A stretch of DNA of 64,000 bases from Pedobacter sp. FW305-3-2-15-E-R2A2 (lineage in GTDB: Bacteria > Bacteroidota > Bacteroidia > Sphingobacteriales > Sphingobacteriaceae): contig NZ_CP151803.1 in NCBI RefSeq assembly GCF_038446955.1, positions 3,224,001 to 3,288,000 on the forward strand, read 5' to 3'. The notes under the pieces were generated by a model. The model was given only the letters and a program-made list of their open reading frames with translations. It searched no databases and was not told where the DNA came from. Positions 21,201 through 29,600 of this stretch are shown here, piece after piece; within the stretch, counting starts at the first letter, position 1, and every line of letters begins with the position of its first letter. The translations under genes were made by a program, and so were the position numbers.

Positions 21201-23648
21201 AATGCATTGCTTTACCGCTATAGTGGTCAGGATGATCTGATTGTGGGCAGTCCTATTGCCGGCCGTAACCACTCAGACCTGGAAGACCAGATTGGCTTTT
21301 ATATAAATACACTGGTGCTTCGCAGCCGTATAGGCGAGGGGGAAAGTTACCGTTCGCTGCTGGAACAGACTCGTGAAGTTACCCTTGGGGCTTATGAACA
21401 TCAGGTGTACCCTTTTGATGAACTGGTGAGTGACCTTCATTTAGTTGCAGACCGTAGCCGTAATCCGTTATTTGATGTGTTGGTAGAATTACAGCATGCC
21501 GAAAATGCCAAAGAAGTTGAGAATAGCTTAGGTGGACTTCAGGTGAGCAACTACAGCAGTGGTGGTATCGATGTGGTGAGTAAGTTTGACCTGCGTTTTG
21601 TATTCCGGGCGGGAGTATCAGAGCTCAGTTTAATGATAGAATATAACAGTGATTTGTATGATCGTGAGACGGTTATACGTATGGGTGGGCATTTGAACGC
21701 GTTGTTGTCAGAGATGATCATTTCTCCTGATGCAGCATTCTCAGGTTTGGATTATCTGAGTATTGCCGAGCGTGAACAGTTACTGTATGGATTCAATGCG
21801 ACCGATGTTTCCTATCCGGCTGGGCAGACCGTGGTTTCTATGTTCCGGGAGCAAGTTTTACTTGATCCCGATGCTATAGCGGTTGTTTACCGGGACCGGG
21901 AATTGAGTTATGCTGAAGTTGATGCTGCATCCGACCGTCTGGCACACCACCTGGTTTCCAGCCATGGTATCGGGGCTGATGTGCTGGTTGGTTTGCTGGT
22001 GGAGCGTTCGGATTGGATGATCATAGGGCTTCTTGGAATCCTGAAATCAGGCGGGGCTTATGTTCCGATTGATCCTGCTTATCCCAAAGAACGCATCCGT
22101 TATATGGTGGAAGATGCAGGCATCGGATTACTGCTGACCCAGACCGATTACATGTTTGAGCTGGATTATTACCAGGGGGCTCTTTTTGCGATGGATGTCC
22201 AGTTGTCAGGGTTGGATGAGGTATCCGGCGGGCTTATTCCATGCAGGACTTCAGATCTGGCTTATGTGATTTATACCTCCGGATCTACAGGTCAGCCAAA
22301 GGGGGTGATGATTGAGCATGGCAGTTTAATGAATTATCTTAACTGGTGTTCCGGATATTATTTTGATGATGGGCTATCGGGTCATTTTGGACTTTACACC
22401 TCCCTGTCGTTTGACCTGACTGTAACGAGTATTTTTTGTGGATTGCTGAGTGGCAGAGGGCTTTTTGTTTATGACCAGGATCAGGAGCTGGGTTCGATCC
22501 TGAGTGATAGTTTCAGCAGCTCCAGGGGGATTGACAGCATCAAGCTGACCCCTTCTCATATTGAGGTGCTGAAACATTCAGGACTGGTTTCGGGGAATAT
22601 CAGCTGTGCAATTGTAGGGGGAGAGGAGGTTAGTGTTGCTCATGTTGATGTTTTGAAGGGCATTAATTCAGATATGCGGATTTATAATGAGTACGGTCCC
22701 ACAGAATCTACAGTGGGTTGTATTGTAAGAGAACTGCAAAATGATGGTTCCCGCATTTTGATTGGGAAGCCGGTTTCCAATACACGCATCTATATTACCG
22801 ACCGTGATGGCGGGTTAAGTGCAGTGGGTGTTGCCGGAGAGATTTGTATCAGCGGGGCTGGTCTGGCACGGGGTTACCTGAACCGTGCGGAGTTGAGTGC
22901 AGAGAAGTTTGTCCCGAATCCTTACCAGCTTGCAGAAGAAAAGCTGCAGGGAATTAATGAACGGATGTACCTGACCGGAGATCAGGGGCGCTGGCTGAGT
23001 GATGGGAACATTGAATTTCTGGGGCGTAAGGATGACCAGGTCAAGATCCGTGGTTACCGGATTGAGCTTGGGGAGATTGAGGGGGTGCTACAGGGTTACC
23101 CTGATATGGTCTCTGTCGTTGTGATTGCGCGCAAAGGTGTTTCGGGAGTCCGGGAACTGACCGCTTATGTAGTGAGTGGTTCTGTGCTGGTGATTCAGGA
23201 ATTGCGTGCCTACCTGGGCAGTAGACTTCCTTCCTATATGGTTCCTTCCCATTATGTGCAGCTGGATTCATTGCCGCTGAATGCCAATGGAAAGACAGAC
23301 CGTAAAGCTTTACCCGATCCTGAGGGCATGGGTATGGCAAGCGGGGTAGTCTATGTTGCTCCGCGTACAGAGATGGAAGAAAAGCTGGCTGCGATCTGGA
23401 GTGAAGTTTTAAATATCCCCAAAGAACGTATCGGTATCCATGACAGTTTCTTTGATCTGGGTGGGGATAGCCTGAAAATGATTCGGATAACTACATTAAT
23501 ACATAGGGAATTTGATATTAAGCTAAATATCAATAGTGTTTTCATTAGCCCTATGGTTGAAAGTATTGCTGAGCTTATAAAAGCTGAAAAGTGGATCGAA
23601 AATTCAAAAGAAATTAGAAACGGAAATAAAATTACTATTGAAATATGA
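9285..23648 (+). CDS. NRPS, four modules: docking-C-A-T-C-A-T-E-C-A-T-C-A-T
   Basis: About 4,787 aa. Residues 1-52 form a TubC-type beta-hairpin docking domain. Then C (~9,470-10,810), A (~10,850-12,400), T (GGHS ~12,512), C (~12,660-14,010), A (~14,040-15,600), T (GGDS ~15,710), E (~15,870-17,160), C of D-accepting type (~17,200-18,560), A (~18,590-20,150), T (GGHS ~20,260), C (~20,400-21,760), A (~21,790-23,350), T (GGDSLKMIR ~23,463). Pockets: DVGHVSLIEK (unassigned, called X: Ser-like with Gly239), DASTIAAICK (aromatic, Tyr most likely), the same again, and DLTKIGEVGK (Asn). Predicted segment: X-D-Tyr-Tyr-Asn. The last T domain has the GGDS form usual before E domains although none follows. 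ATG 9285 is chosen over an in-frame TTG at 9276 because it begins the docking domain exactly. The C-terminus ends ITIEI. The gene overlaps the next by ATGA. Confidence 0.97.
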   Translation: MKDLISRLRNENIHIKLSEEDLSVRFPKGKIDEVLLGEIKLNKAALIEYLKRISSLEYSNKVIPLVDLSSDYVLSSSQHRLWILSQFGDGNLAYNIPDVYLFEGMLDMAGLSHAFSALIERHEILRTVFRDNESGDIRQVILSTEELGFSITETDMQEVADQQEQVQELIAKDFSGTFDLALGPLLRAGVYRLEADRWIFTYVMHHIISDGWSMEILIKELLAYYNAYVHGSELVLPALRIQYKDYSAWQQKELNGALLSQHRSYWQQQLSGVVPVLNLATDRPRPLIKTYNGGQVHVAFDREAVSGLSVLVQSAGATLFMGALAAVNALLYRYSGQDDLIVGSPIAGRNHSDLEDQIGFYVNTLALRSRIGEGDSYRSLLEQTREITLGAYEHQVYPFDELVNDLRLPVDRSRNPLFDVMVVLQNKDAVQLGKDNHSPDHLNIRSYELGDNSQVSKFELSFNFTTGDDDLHLNIEYNSDLYDRDTITRMGSHLSLLLSEMVDSPEAPISTLSYLSAAEREQLLSDFNATDAPYPADQTLVSLFKEQVLLRPSAIAVVYQEKALSYAEVDAASNRLAHYLLSAHVIGKDALIGIRLERSEWMILVILGILKSGGAYVPIDPEYPQDRVDYIVGDSGCVLVIDSEWLSEFLLEGASFSEDEVIVERKASDLAYVIYTSGSTGLPKGVMVEHGGVINRIDWMWRYYGFSSSLVVLQKTSYTFDVSVGEIFMPLCWGAKMILCSGGDVAVPERILRLITEHGVSYVHFVAGMLNSFMSWAFEQEDVALRLSSLTALVTSGEALSLDTVQKWYRKLSVPIYNLYGPTEASIEVTHYEPLAADQLVPIGKPISNIQIYIVERHGDLSPVGVAGEICIAGVGVARGYLNRPELSAEKFVPNPYQRAEEKLQGLNERMYLTGDQGRWLSNGNIEFLGRKDDQVKIRGYRIEPGEIENALQGYPGMVSAVVVARKGASAEQELIAYVVSGSVLVIQELRAYLGSKLPAYMVPSHYVQLDSLPLNASGKTDRKALPDPEGLGMASGVAYVAPRTETEEKLVEIWSELLEVPQERIGIDDDFLNLGGHSLKMIRLSSQIYKTFGVKTGLQDLFSKTTLCAQAELIGLANKGVFTSIAVVEKQRDYPLSLSQQRLWILSLLNQSNIAYNVPGVYLFEGSLDLGGLSHAFSSLIERHEILRTVFRSTESGDIRQVVLSASESGFKISECDFTAAADQDDVVHEQVAKDIRAAFDLGQGPLLRAGVYRLSANRWVFSYVMHHIISDGWSMEILIKELLAYYNAYLSGSVPELPGLRIQYKDYAAWQRGVLSGSLLSEHRSYWQQELSGTLPVLELSGDRPRPAVKTYNGGQVQVTFDESVLSGLRSLMQSEGTTLFMGLLAGVNALLYRYSGQDDLIVGSPIAGRSHLDLEDQIGFYVNTLVLRSRIGEGESYRSLLEQTRKVALGAYDHQDYPFDELVNALNLPVDRSRNPLFDVQVILNNEGPNPYMKAHAPESLLISKYQGSGVFKSIFDLVFNFSATDRELQLTIDYNSDIYDRERIVRMGSHLSSLLSEMMVSPDAPFSGLDYLSVAEREQLLYGFNATDVSYPVDQTLVSLFREQVLLDPDAIAVVYRERELSYGALDAQSDRLAHYLVSSHGIGADVLVGLLVERSDWMIIAILGILKSGGAYVPIDPAYPKDRIRYMVEDAGIGLLLTQTDYMFELDYYQGALFAVDVQLSGLDEVSGGLLPCRASDLAYVIYTSGSTGRPKGVMIGHGAIVNTVYAQQSVFGAQHGDRHLQFASISFDACVSEIFVCLSSGGSLYVVEEEVKQSPLSFQDYVKRHGIDICTLPPVYVSQLDLGDLGGIRSLITAGESAVVSTANEFLSYGNYLNAYGPTEVSICASVFRMEQGGHVDALTVPVGKPISNTRIYITGRDGGLSGVGIAGEICISGAGLARGYLNRAELSAEKFVPNPYQLAEEKERGINERMYLTGDQGRWLEDGNIEFLGRKDDQVKIRGYRIELGEIEVVLQGYPDMVSAVVIARKGVSADQELIAYLVSGSVLVIQELRAYLGSKLPAYMVPSHYVQLDSLPLNASGKTDRKALPDPEGMGMASGVAYVAPRTEIEEKLAAIWSEVLNTPKARIGIHDSFFDLGGDSIKSIQIVSRLKQQGYSLTIQEVLLYPVIGTLSKYVSVVVRDIDQQPVVGLTGLSPIQRMFFEDYGSTPVHYNQSVLLRSSSRLSLKALRLALDKLVEHHDALRMVYYQQEGTWLQENKEVSQAYGFEEVEQELDEAGFALFCDHVQGSADLSSGPLFRAVLFRGSDGSDRLLLVSHHLVIDGVSWRIIFEDLSSLYEQFLAEQVVQLPLKTDSFRHWQSVQEEYSRSSVLLAEQAYWSLSEDWPLADLQADQAGGSNLYGDRISESFSLDRSMTSLLLNRCYQSYHTEINDILVSGLVLSLAGVFGIDHIRIGMEGHGREDIGSGLDVTRTVGWFTTTYPVCIDLGYAADRIRQLIEVKECLHRVPNKGIGYGILRYLGGAGYQCRPSVTFNYLGDFGSGAGSSKEQDGAVSPSASLFSFSGDYHGREISGGLPRQSLLDVSGMIVDGCLQLSVVYSAEQYSTGRMRSLISRYQQELEGLILELSASTTVQLSPVDLSYQGLSVEQVHSLNADALLEDVYRLGPLQEGLYYHWLSAPDSSAYFMQISCRLHGRIDIDLLSESYRQLVGRHGVLRTSFVRDYGDVPLQVVRKSVGDGFRYHDVAGADDEAIQRYREEDRALGFDLESGSQMRLMVLCVGPEAYELIWSHHHIIMDGWCSSILIREIFQIYYSLIQGKVAELGEAVGYSKYINWLGRVDQGSSLGYWGDLLRGYDTLSSFSAGFSSAVEGQGREKKRIRLSAGNVSRLGALCSRLGVTENTFIQSVWGLLLGKYNDRSDVVFGAVVSGRPADLDGVEDMIGLFSNTVPVRIRVSPGMTFTDLLAAVQQESIAGSHYHYTQLAEVQQQSELGSGLFDHVLVFENYPVQQMVEQGAGDGEGLRFESVSVSEQTNYGLTVTIMPGEEMELIVDYDPCYYEHARMERMEGHLLQLIDQVLDFPEDDLSALSCLSAAEREQLLYGFNATDVSYPVDQTLVSLFREQVLLDPDAIAVVYRERELSYGALDAASDRLAHYLVSSHGIGADVLVGLLVERSDWMIIAILGILKSGGAYVPIDPAYPKERIRYMVEDAGIGLLLTQTDYMFELDYYQGALFAVDVQLSGLDEVSGEFLPCRASDLAYVIYTSGSTGRPKGVMIGHGAIVNTVYAQQSVFGAQHGDRHLQFASISFDACVSEIFVCLSSGGSLYVVEEEVKQSPLSFQDYVKRHGIDICTLPPVYVSQLDLGDLGGIRSLITAGERAVVSTANEFLSYGHYLNAYGPTEVSICASVFRVEQGGHVDALTVPVGKPISNTRIYITGRDGGLSGVGIAGEICISGAGLARGYLNRAELSAEKFVPNPYQLAEEKERGINERMYLTGDQGRWLEDGNIEFLGRKDDQVKIRGYRIEPGEIEGVLQGYPDMVSAVVIARKGVSADQELIAYLVSGSVLVIQELRAYLGSRLPAYMVPSHYVQLDSLPLNASGKTDRKALPDPEGLGMASGVAYVAPRTAVEEKLAAIWSELLEVPHERIGIDDDFLNLGGHSLKMIRLSSQIYKIFEVKTELQELFSKTTLCVQAALITAGKKETFSGIPLIDLSSDYVLSSSQRRLWILSQFGDGNIAYNAPGVYLFEGSLDLGGLSHAFTALIERHEILRTVFRNNESGDIRQVVLSASESGFKISECDFTAAADQDDVVHEQVAKDIRAAFDLAQGPLLRAGVYRLGADRWVFTYVMHHIISDGWSMEILIKELLAYYNAYVSGSAPELPGLRIQYKDYAAWQQNELNGASLSRHRSYWQQQLSGTLPVLELATDRPRPAVKTYNGGQIQVALDGLAVSGLRSLMQSEGTTLFMGVLAGVNALLYRYSGQDDLIVGSPIAGRNHSDLEDQIGFYINTLVLRSRIGEGESYRSLLEQTREVTLGAYEHQVYPFDELVSDLHLVADRSRNPLFDVLVELQHAENAKEVENSLGGLQVSNYSSGGIDVVSKFDLRFVFRAGVSELSLMIEYNSDLYDRETVIRMGGHLNALLSEMIISPDAAFSGLDYLSIAEREQLLYGFNATDVSYPAGQTVVSMFREQVLLDPDAIAVVYRDRELSYAEVDAASDRLAHHLVSSHGIGADVLVGLLVERSDWMIIGLLGILKSGGAYVPIDPAYPKERIRYMVEDAGIGLLLTQTDYMFELDYYQGALFAMDVQLSGLDEVSGGLIPCRTSDLAYVIYTSGSTGQPKGVMIEHGSLMNYLNWCSGYYFDDGLSGHFGLYTSLSFDLTVTSIFCGLLSGRGLFVYDQDQELGSILSDSFSSSRGIDSIKLTPSHIEVLKHSGLVSGNISCAIVGGEEVSVAHVDVLKGINSDMRIYNEYGPTESTVGCIVRELQNDGSRILIGKPVSNTRIYITDRDGGLSAVGVAGEICISGAGLARGYLNRAELSAEKFVPNPYQLAEEKLQGINERMYLTGDQGRWLSDGNIEFLGRKDDQVKIRGYRIELGEIEGVLQGYPDMVSVVVIARKGVSGVRELTAYVVSGSVLVIQELRAYLGSRLPSYMVPSHYVQLDSLPLNANGKTDRKALPDPEGMGMASGVVYVAPRTEMEEKLAAIWSEVLNIPKERIGIHDSFFDLGGDSLKMIRITTLIHREFDIKLNINSVFISPMVESIAELIKAEKWIENSKEIRNGNKITIEI
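9497..20166 (+). repeat. ~10.7-kb module block, copy 1 (partner 27,031-37,694)
   Basis: Covers C-A(X)-T-C-A(Tyr)-T-E-C-A(Tyr) of the second NRPS gene. The offset to the partner is 17,534 bases at the start and 17,528 after a divergent patch at ~10,550-10,720. The encoded proteins are identical from about 10,720 to 16,400, and I saw no base difference in the stretches of that interval compared by eye. The first difference found is a Ser/Ala codon at ~16,401. Confidence 0.95.
20760..23352 (+). repeat. Asn-module C-A block (copies at 41,710-44,302 and, partly, 3-1,299)
   Basis: The C and Asn-activating A domain of the second gene recurs in the fourth gene at offset 20,950. The A-domain part recurs at the left window edge at offset -22,053. 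Differences are scattered single codons, for example DPD/DPA and KGINSD/KSINSD. All three copies diverge from each other at or after the A-to-T linker. Confidence 0.93.
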
Positions 23649-26600
23649 AGGATATAGTCAATCTAATTATTGAGTTAGCAGAAAAAAAAATTGATATTTA
23701 TTTACAGGATGGGAAACTGAAACTTGATTTCCCCGAGGGGGATGTCTCGGATTCTATAATTCTTAAAGTAAAATCAAATAAACATAAAATAATTGACTAT
23801 TTATCTACTCACGTAGGGCGAGAGGTCTTTTCAAATATCCCATTATCAGAGGTTTCTTCGGATTACGAATTGTCTTCGTCACAGCGGCGCCTATGGGTAT
23901 TGAGCCAGTTTGATGAAGGGAATTCGGCCTACAATGTACCTGCTGTGCATCAGTTTGAGGGGGCATTAGACCTGTCGGGTCTTTCTCATGCTTTTTCAGC
24001 GCTGATTGAGCGCCATGAGATTTTACGTACCGTTTTTCGCAGCACTGAATCCGGAGATATCCGTCAGGTTGTTTTAAGTGCTTCTGAGTCTGGTTTTAAG
24101 ATTTCGGAGTATGATTTTAGGAATGCTGTTAATCAGGATGATGTTGTTCATGAACAGGTCGTAAAGGATATCCGTGCGACGTTTGATCTTGGCCAAGGTC
24201 CCTTGCTTCGTGCCGGTGTTTACCGTTTGGGCGCAGATCGCTGGGTTTTCACGTATGTGATGCACCATATCATCAGCGATGGCTGGTCGATGGAGATCCT
24301 GATTAAAGAGTTATTGGCGTATTATAATGCTTATGTCAGCGGGTCAGCACTTGAACTTCCCGGGTTGCGCATTCAGTATAAAGATTATGCTGCCTGGCAG
24401 CGTGGATCGCTTAGTGGTTCTTTGCTGAGCGAACACCAGAGTTACTGGCGGGAGCAGTTATCGGGTAGACTTCCGGTACTGGAACTGGCTACAGATCGTC
24501 CCCGTCCTGCGGTAAAAACTTATCATGGCGGTGAGGTTCAGGTTGTTTTTGCTCAGTCTGTTCTTTCGGGTTTACGCAGCCTGGTGCAGGCAGCCGGGGC
24601 TACCGTTTTTATGGGCTTACTTGCAGGCGTTAATGCTTTTCTTTACCGCTATAGTGGTCAGGATGACCTGATTGTGGGAAGCCCTATTGCCGGCCGTAAC
24701 CACTCAGACCTGGAAGACCAGATTGGTTTTTATGTGAATACGCTGGCGCTTCGCCACCGGATAGCTGAGGGGGACAGTTACCGTTCGCTGCTGGAGCAGG
24801 TCCGTGAAGTTACCCTTGGAGCTTATGCGCATCAGGTGTATCCTTTTGATGAACTGGTGAATGATCTCCGTTTACCGGTTGACCGAAGCCGTAATCCATT
24901 ATTTGATGTGCTGGTGGCTTTGCAGAGCAGTAGTGCTGCAGCTTTAGAAAAAGATAGAAATGCTCCTGATCATTTAAAGATCAGCAGTTATGAATTAGGT
25001 ACAGACAGTCATGTGAGTAAGTTTGAACTGAGCTTTAACTTCATGGCAGATGATGATGATCTGCATTTAAATATAGCATATAACAGTGACTTGTACGATC
25101 GTGAGACGATTATACGTATGGGTGGGCATTTGAACGCATTGCTGTCGGAGATCATCGTTTCTCCTGAAGCGCCACTTTCCACACTGTGTTATCTTTCCAC
25201 TGCTGAGCGTGAACAGTTATTGTCTGGTTTCAATGCCACTGAGGCAACCTATCCGGCTGATCAGACACTGGTTTCTTTGTTCCGGGAACAGGTTTTACTT
25301 GATGCTGATGCTATCGCGGTTGTTTATCAGGATATCGCCCTGAGCTATGGCGAACTGGAGTCCTCTTCAAACCGTTTGGCCGCGTACCTGATTTCAACTT
25401 ATGGCATTGTCAGCGAAGAGTTGATCGGTATAAAACTGGAGCGTTCCGAATGGATGATCATTGCGATCCTTGGGATCCTGAAATCAGGAGGTGCTTATGT
25501 TCCTATTGATCCTGCTTATCCACAGGAACGAATTGATTATATCAGTAAAGACAGCAATTGCCGCGTCATTATTGATGCACAATTGCTGGCTGATTTCATG
25601 CCGTTGAGTGCCGGATGGAGTGAGGCTGCTCCGGAAGTTGAGGTGAGTCCGTCGGCTCTGGCTTATGTGATTTATACTTCCGGTTCCACAGGAACACCTA
25701 AAGGGAGTTTAGTGACACATCATAATGTGGTCAGGTTGTTCAGGACTGATCAGCCGCTGTTTGATTTTGGCCGTTCAGATGTTTGGACGATGTTTCATTC
25801 CTATTGTTTTGATTTTTCAGTTTGGGAGATGTACGGTGCCTTGCTTAACGGCGGGAAGCTTGTCGTTGTTTCTTCAGAGGTGTCTAAGGATCCTTTATCA
25901 TTTTTAGAGGTGCTGAGAAACCATCAGGTGACGGTGTTGAACCAGACCCCTTCGTCATTTTATAACCTGATGAAAGAAGAGCTGGATGCTGTGACCAATG
26001 ATCTTGGTTTACGTTATGTGATCTTTGGCGGGGAATCCCTGAGCCCGTCCCGTCTTGGATTGTGGCTGGACCGTTATCCGGATACCTCTTTGATCAATAT
26101 GTACGGGATTACAGAAACTACCGTCCATGTGACCTATAAAAAGCTGACGCGTTCAGATATTTTGAACAACAGTCATAATATTGGCCGCCCGATTCCCACA
26201 TTGAGTTGCTATGTTCTGGACAGCCTGCAGCAATTGTTACCTATAGGTGTTCCGGGAGAACTTTATGTAGGTGGGGAAGGTGTTTGCCGTGGTTATTTAA
26301 ACCGGGAAGAGTTAACGAAATTGAGGTTTCTGAATGATTTGTTGAAGGATGGGGAACGTGTTTACCGGACCGGAGATAAAGCGAGGATGCTGGCTAACGG
26401 AGAAATTGAATATCTGGGACGTCAGGATGATCAGGTGAAAGTGCGTGGATATCGTATTGAATTAGGAGAGATTGAGTCCGCTCTGTCCGGTTATCCAGGT
26501 CTGTTATCGTCTGTGGTACTTACCCGTTCGGGTTCATCAGGAGATCAGGAACTGATCGCTTATGTAGTTAGTGATGCTACTTTGTCGTCTCAGGAATTAC

Positions 26601-29600
26601 GGACCTACCTGTCGGGTAAGCTGCCTTCTTATATGATTCCGGGATATTATGTTCAGCCCTCTTCCTTGCCACTGACCAGCAATGGTAAGATTGACCGCAA
26701 GGCGCTTCCCAATCCTGAAGGCCTGGGTGTGGCAAGTGGGGTAGCTTATGTGGCCCCCCGCAATGATACCGAAGAAAAGCTTGCAGAGATCTGGAGTGAA
26801 ATTCTTGACATACCCAAAGCCCGTATTGGTATCTATGACAGCTTCTTTGATCTGGGAGGGCATAGCCTGAAAGTGATTCAGCTAAGCAGTCAGATCTACA
26901 AAGTTTTCAATGTAAAGGCAAACTTTCAGGAACTTTTTGGCAAAACTGTTCTCTTTGCCCAAGCTGAGCTGATTGTTTTTGCCGAAAGGGGGAGTTACTC
27001 CGCTATACAATTGGTTGATTTATCTTCCGAATATGTATTGTCATCATCTCAACGTCGTTTATGGATATTGAACCAGTTTGGCGATGGTAATGTCGCTTAT
27101 AATATGCCTGGTGTTTACCTGTTTGAAGGTATGTTGGATATGGCGGGTCTTTCTCATGCTTTTTCTGCACTGATTGAGCGTCATGAGATTTTGCGCACTG
27201 TTTTCCGGAACAATGAATCAGATGATATCTGCCAGGTTATTTTAAGTACGGAGGAACTTGGCTTTAGTATTACTGAAACAGATATGCAGGAAGTTGCAGA
27301 TCAACAGGAGCAGGTTCAGGAGTTGATTGCAAAAGATTTTAGCGGCACATTTGACCTTGCCCTGGGGCCATTGCTTCGTGCCGGTGTTTACCGTTTAGAA
27401 GCTGACCGCTGGATTTTCACTTATGTGATGCACCATATCATCAGCGATGGCTGGTCAATGGAGATTTTAATTAAGGAATTGTTGGCGTATTATAATGCCT
27501 ATGTCCATGGATCGGAGCTTGTACTTCCTGCCTTGCGTATTCAATATAAAGATTATTCTGCCTGGCAGCAGAAGGAACTTAATGGTGCTTTGCTCTGTCA
27601 GCACCGCAGTTACTGGCAGCAGCAGTTATCGGGTGTTGTCCCTATACTGAATCTGGCCACAGACCGGCCTCGTCCGCTGATCAAAACTTATAACGGCGGA
27701 CAGGTTCATGTCGCTTTTGACAGGGAGGCTGTGTCGGGTTTAAGTGTACTGGTGCAATCAGCCGGGGTTACCCTTTTTATGGGGGTACTTGCAGCGGTGA
27801 ATGCGCTGCTTTACCGTTACAGTGGTCAGGAAGACCTGATTGTAGGAAGCCCTATCGCCGGCCGTAACCATTCTGACCTGGAAGACCAGATTGGTTTTTA
27901 TGTGAACACGCTTGCTTTACGCAGCCACATTGGAGAGGGGGAGAGTTACCGGTCACTGCTGGAACAGACCCGGGAGATTACCCTGGGGGCTTATGAGCAT
28001 CAGGTATATCCTTTTGATGAGCTGGTGAATGATCTTCGTTTGCCGGTTGACCGAAGCCGCAATCCGTTATTTGATGTGATGGTGGAGTTACAACATGTCC
28101 AAAGTTCCGAAGAAACTGAGAATGACATGGGTGGACTTAAGGTGAGCAATTACGACTGTGATGTATCTACCCTGAGCAAATTTGATCTACGTTTTGTGTT
28201 TCATACAGGAGGAACATCTGGGCTCAGTTTATTAATAGAATATAACAGTGACTTGTATGACCGGGATACGATCACGCGCATGGGCAGCCATCTGAGCTTG
28301 CTGTTGTCTGAAATGGTGGATTCCCCGGAAGCACCGATTTCAACGCTGAGCTATCTTTCCGCTGCTGAGCGTGAGCAGTTATTGTCTGATTTTAATGCTA
28401 CGGATGCACCTTATCCTGCTGATCAGACATTGGTCTCCCTGTTTAAGGAACAGGTTTTACTTCGTCCTTCTGCCATAGCGGTTGTTTATCAGGAAAAAGC
28501 GTTGAGTTATGCAGAAGTTGATGCTGCTTCAAACCGTTTGGCACATTACCTGCTATCGGCACATGTTATCGGTAAGGATGCACTGATCGGAATCAGACTG
28601 GAGCGTTCGGAGTGGATGATCCTTGTGATCCTGGGTATTCTGAAATCGGGCGGGGCCTATGTTCCAATCGATCCTGAATATCCACAGGACCGGGTTGATT
28701 ATATTGTTGGCGACAGTGGCTGTGTTTTGGTGATCGATTCAGAATGGCTGTCTGAGTTCCTGCTGGAGGGGGCTTCCTTTAGCGAGGATGAAGTAATTGT
28801 TGAGCGGAAGGCTTCTGACCTGGCTTATGTGATTTATACCTCGGGTTCTACCGGCCTTCCTAAAGGGGTGATGGTAGAACATGGAGGGGTCATCAACCGG
28901 ATTGACTGGATGTGGCGTTATTATGGGTTTAGTTCTTCACTGGTTGTTCTTCAGAAGACAAGTTATACATTTGATGTTTCAGTGGGAGAGATCTTTATGC
29001 CTTTGTGCTGGGGTGCAAAGATGATTCTTTGTAGTGGAGGTGATGTGGCGGTGCCGGAACGGATTCTCCGCCTGATCACTGAGCATGGGGTTAGCTATGT
29101 TCATTTTGTGGCAGGCATGCTGAATAGTTTTATGTCCTGGGCATTTGAGCAGGAAGATGTGGCGCTTCGTTTAAGCAGCCTGACTGCCCTGGTGACCAGT
29201 GGAGAGGCACTTAGCCTGGATACTGTACAGAAGTGGTACCGTAAGTTGTCTGTTCCCATATACAATTTATATGGTCCTACCGAGGCCTCTATTGAAGTAA
29301 CCCATTATGAACCCCTGGCCGCTGACCAGCTGGTGCCTATCGGGAAGCCGATTTCAAATATACAGATTTACATTGTTGAGCGTCATGGTGATTTGAGTCC
29401 TGTGGGTGTTGCCGGTGAGATTTGTATCGCCGGGGTTGGCGTTGCGCGGGGTTATCTGAACCGTCCTGAGTTGAGTGCAGAGAAGTTTGTACCGAATCCT
29501 TACCAGCGTGCGGAAGAAAAGCTGCAGGGGCTGAATGAACGGATGTACCTGACCGGAGATCAGGGAAGGTGGCTTAGTAATGGGAACATTGAATTTCTGG

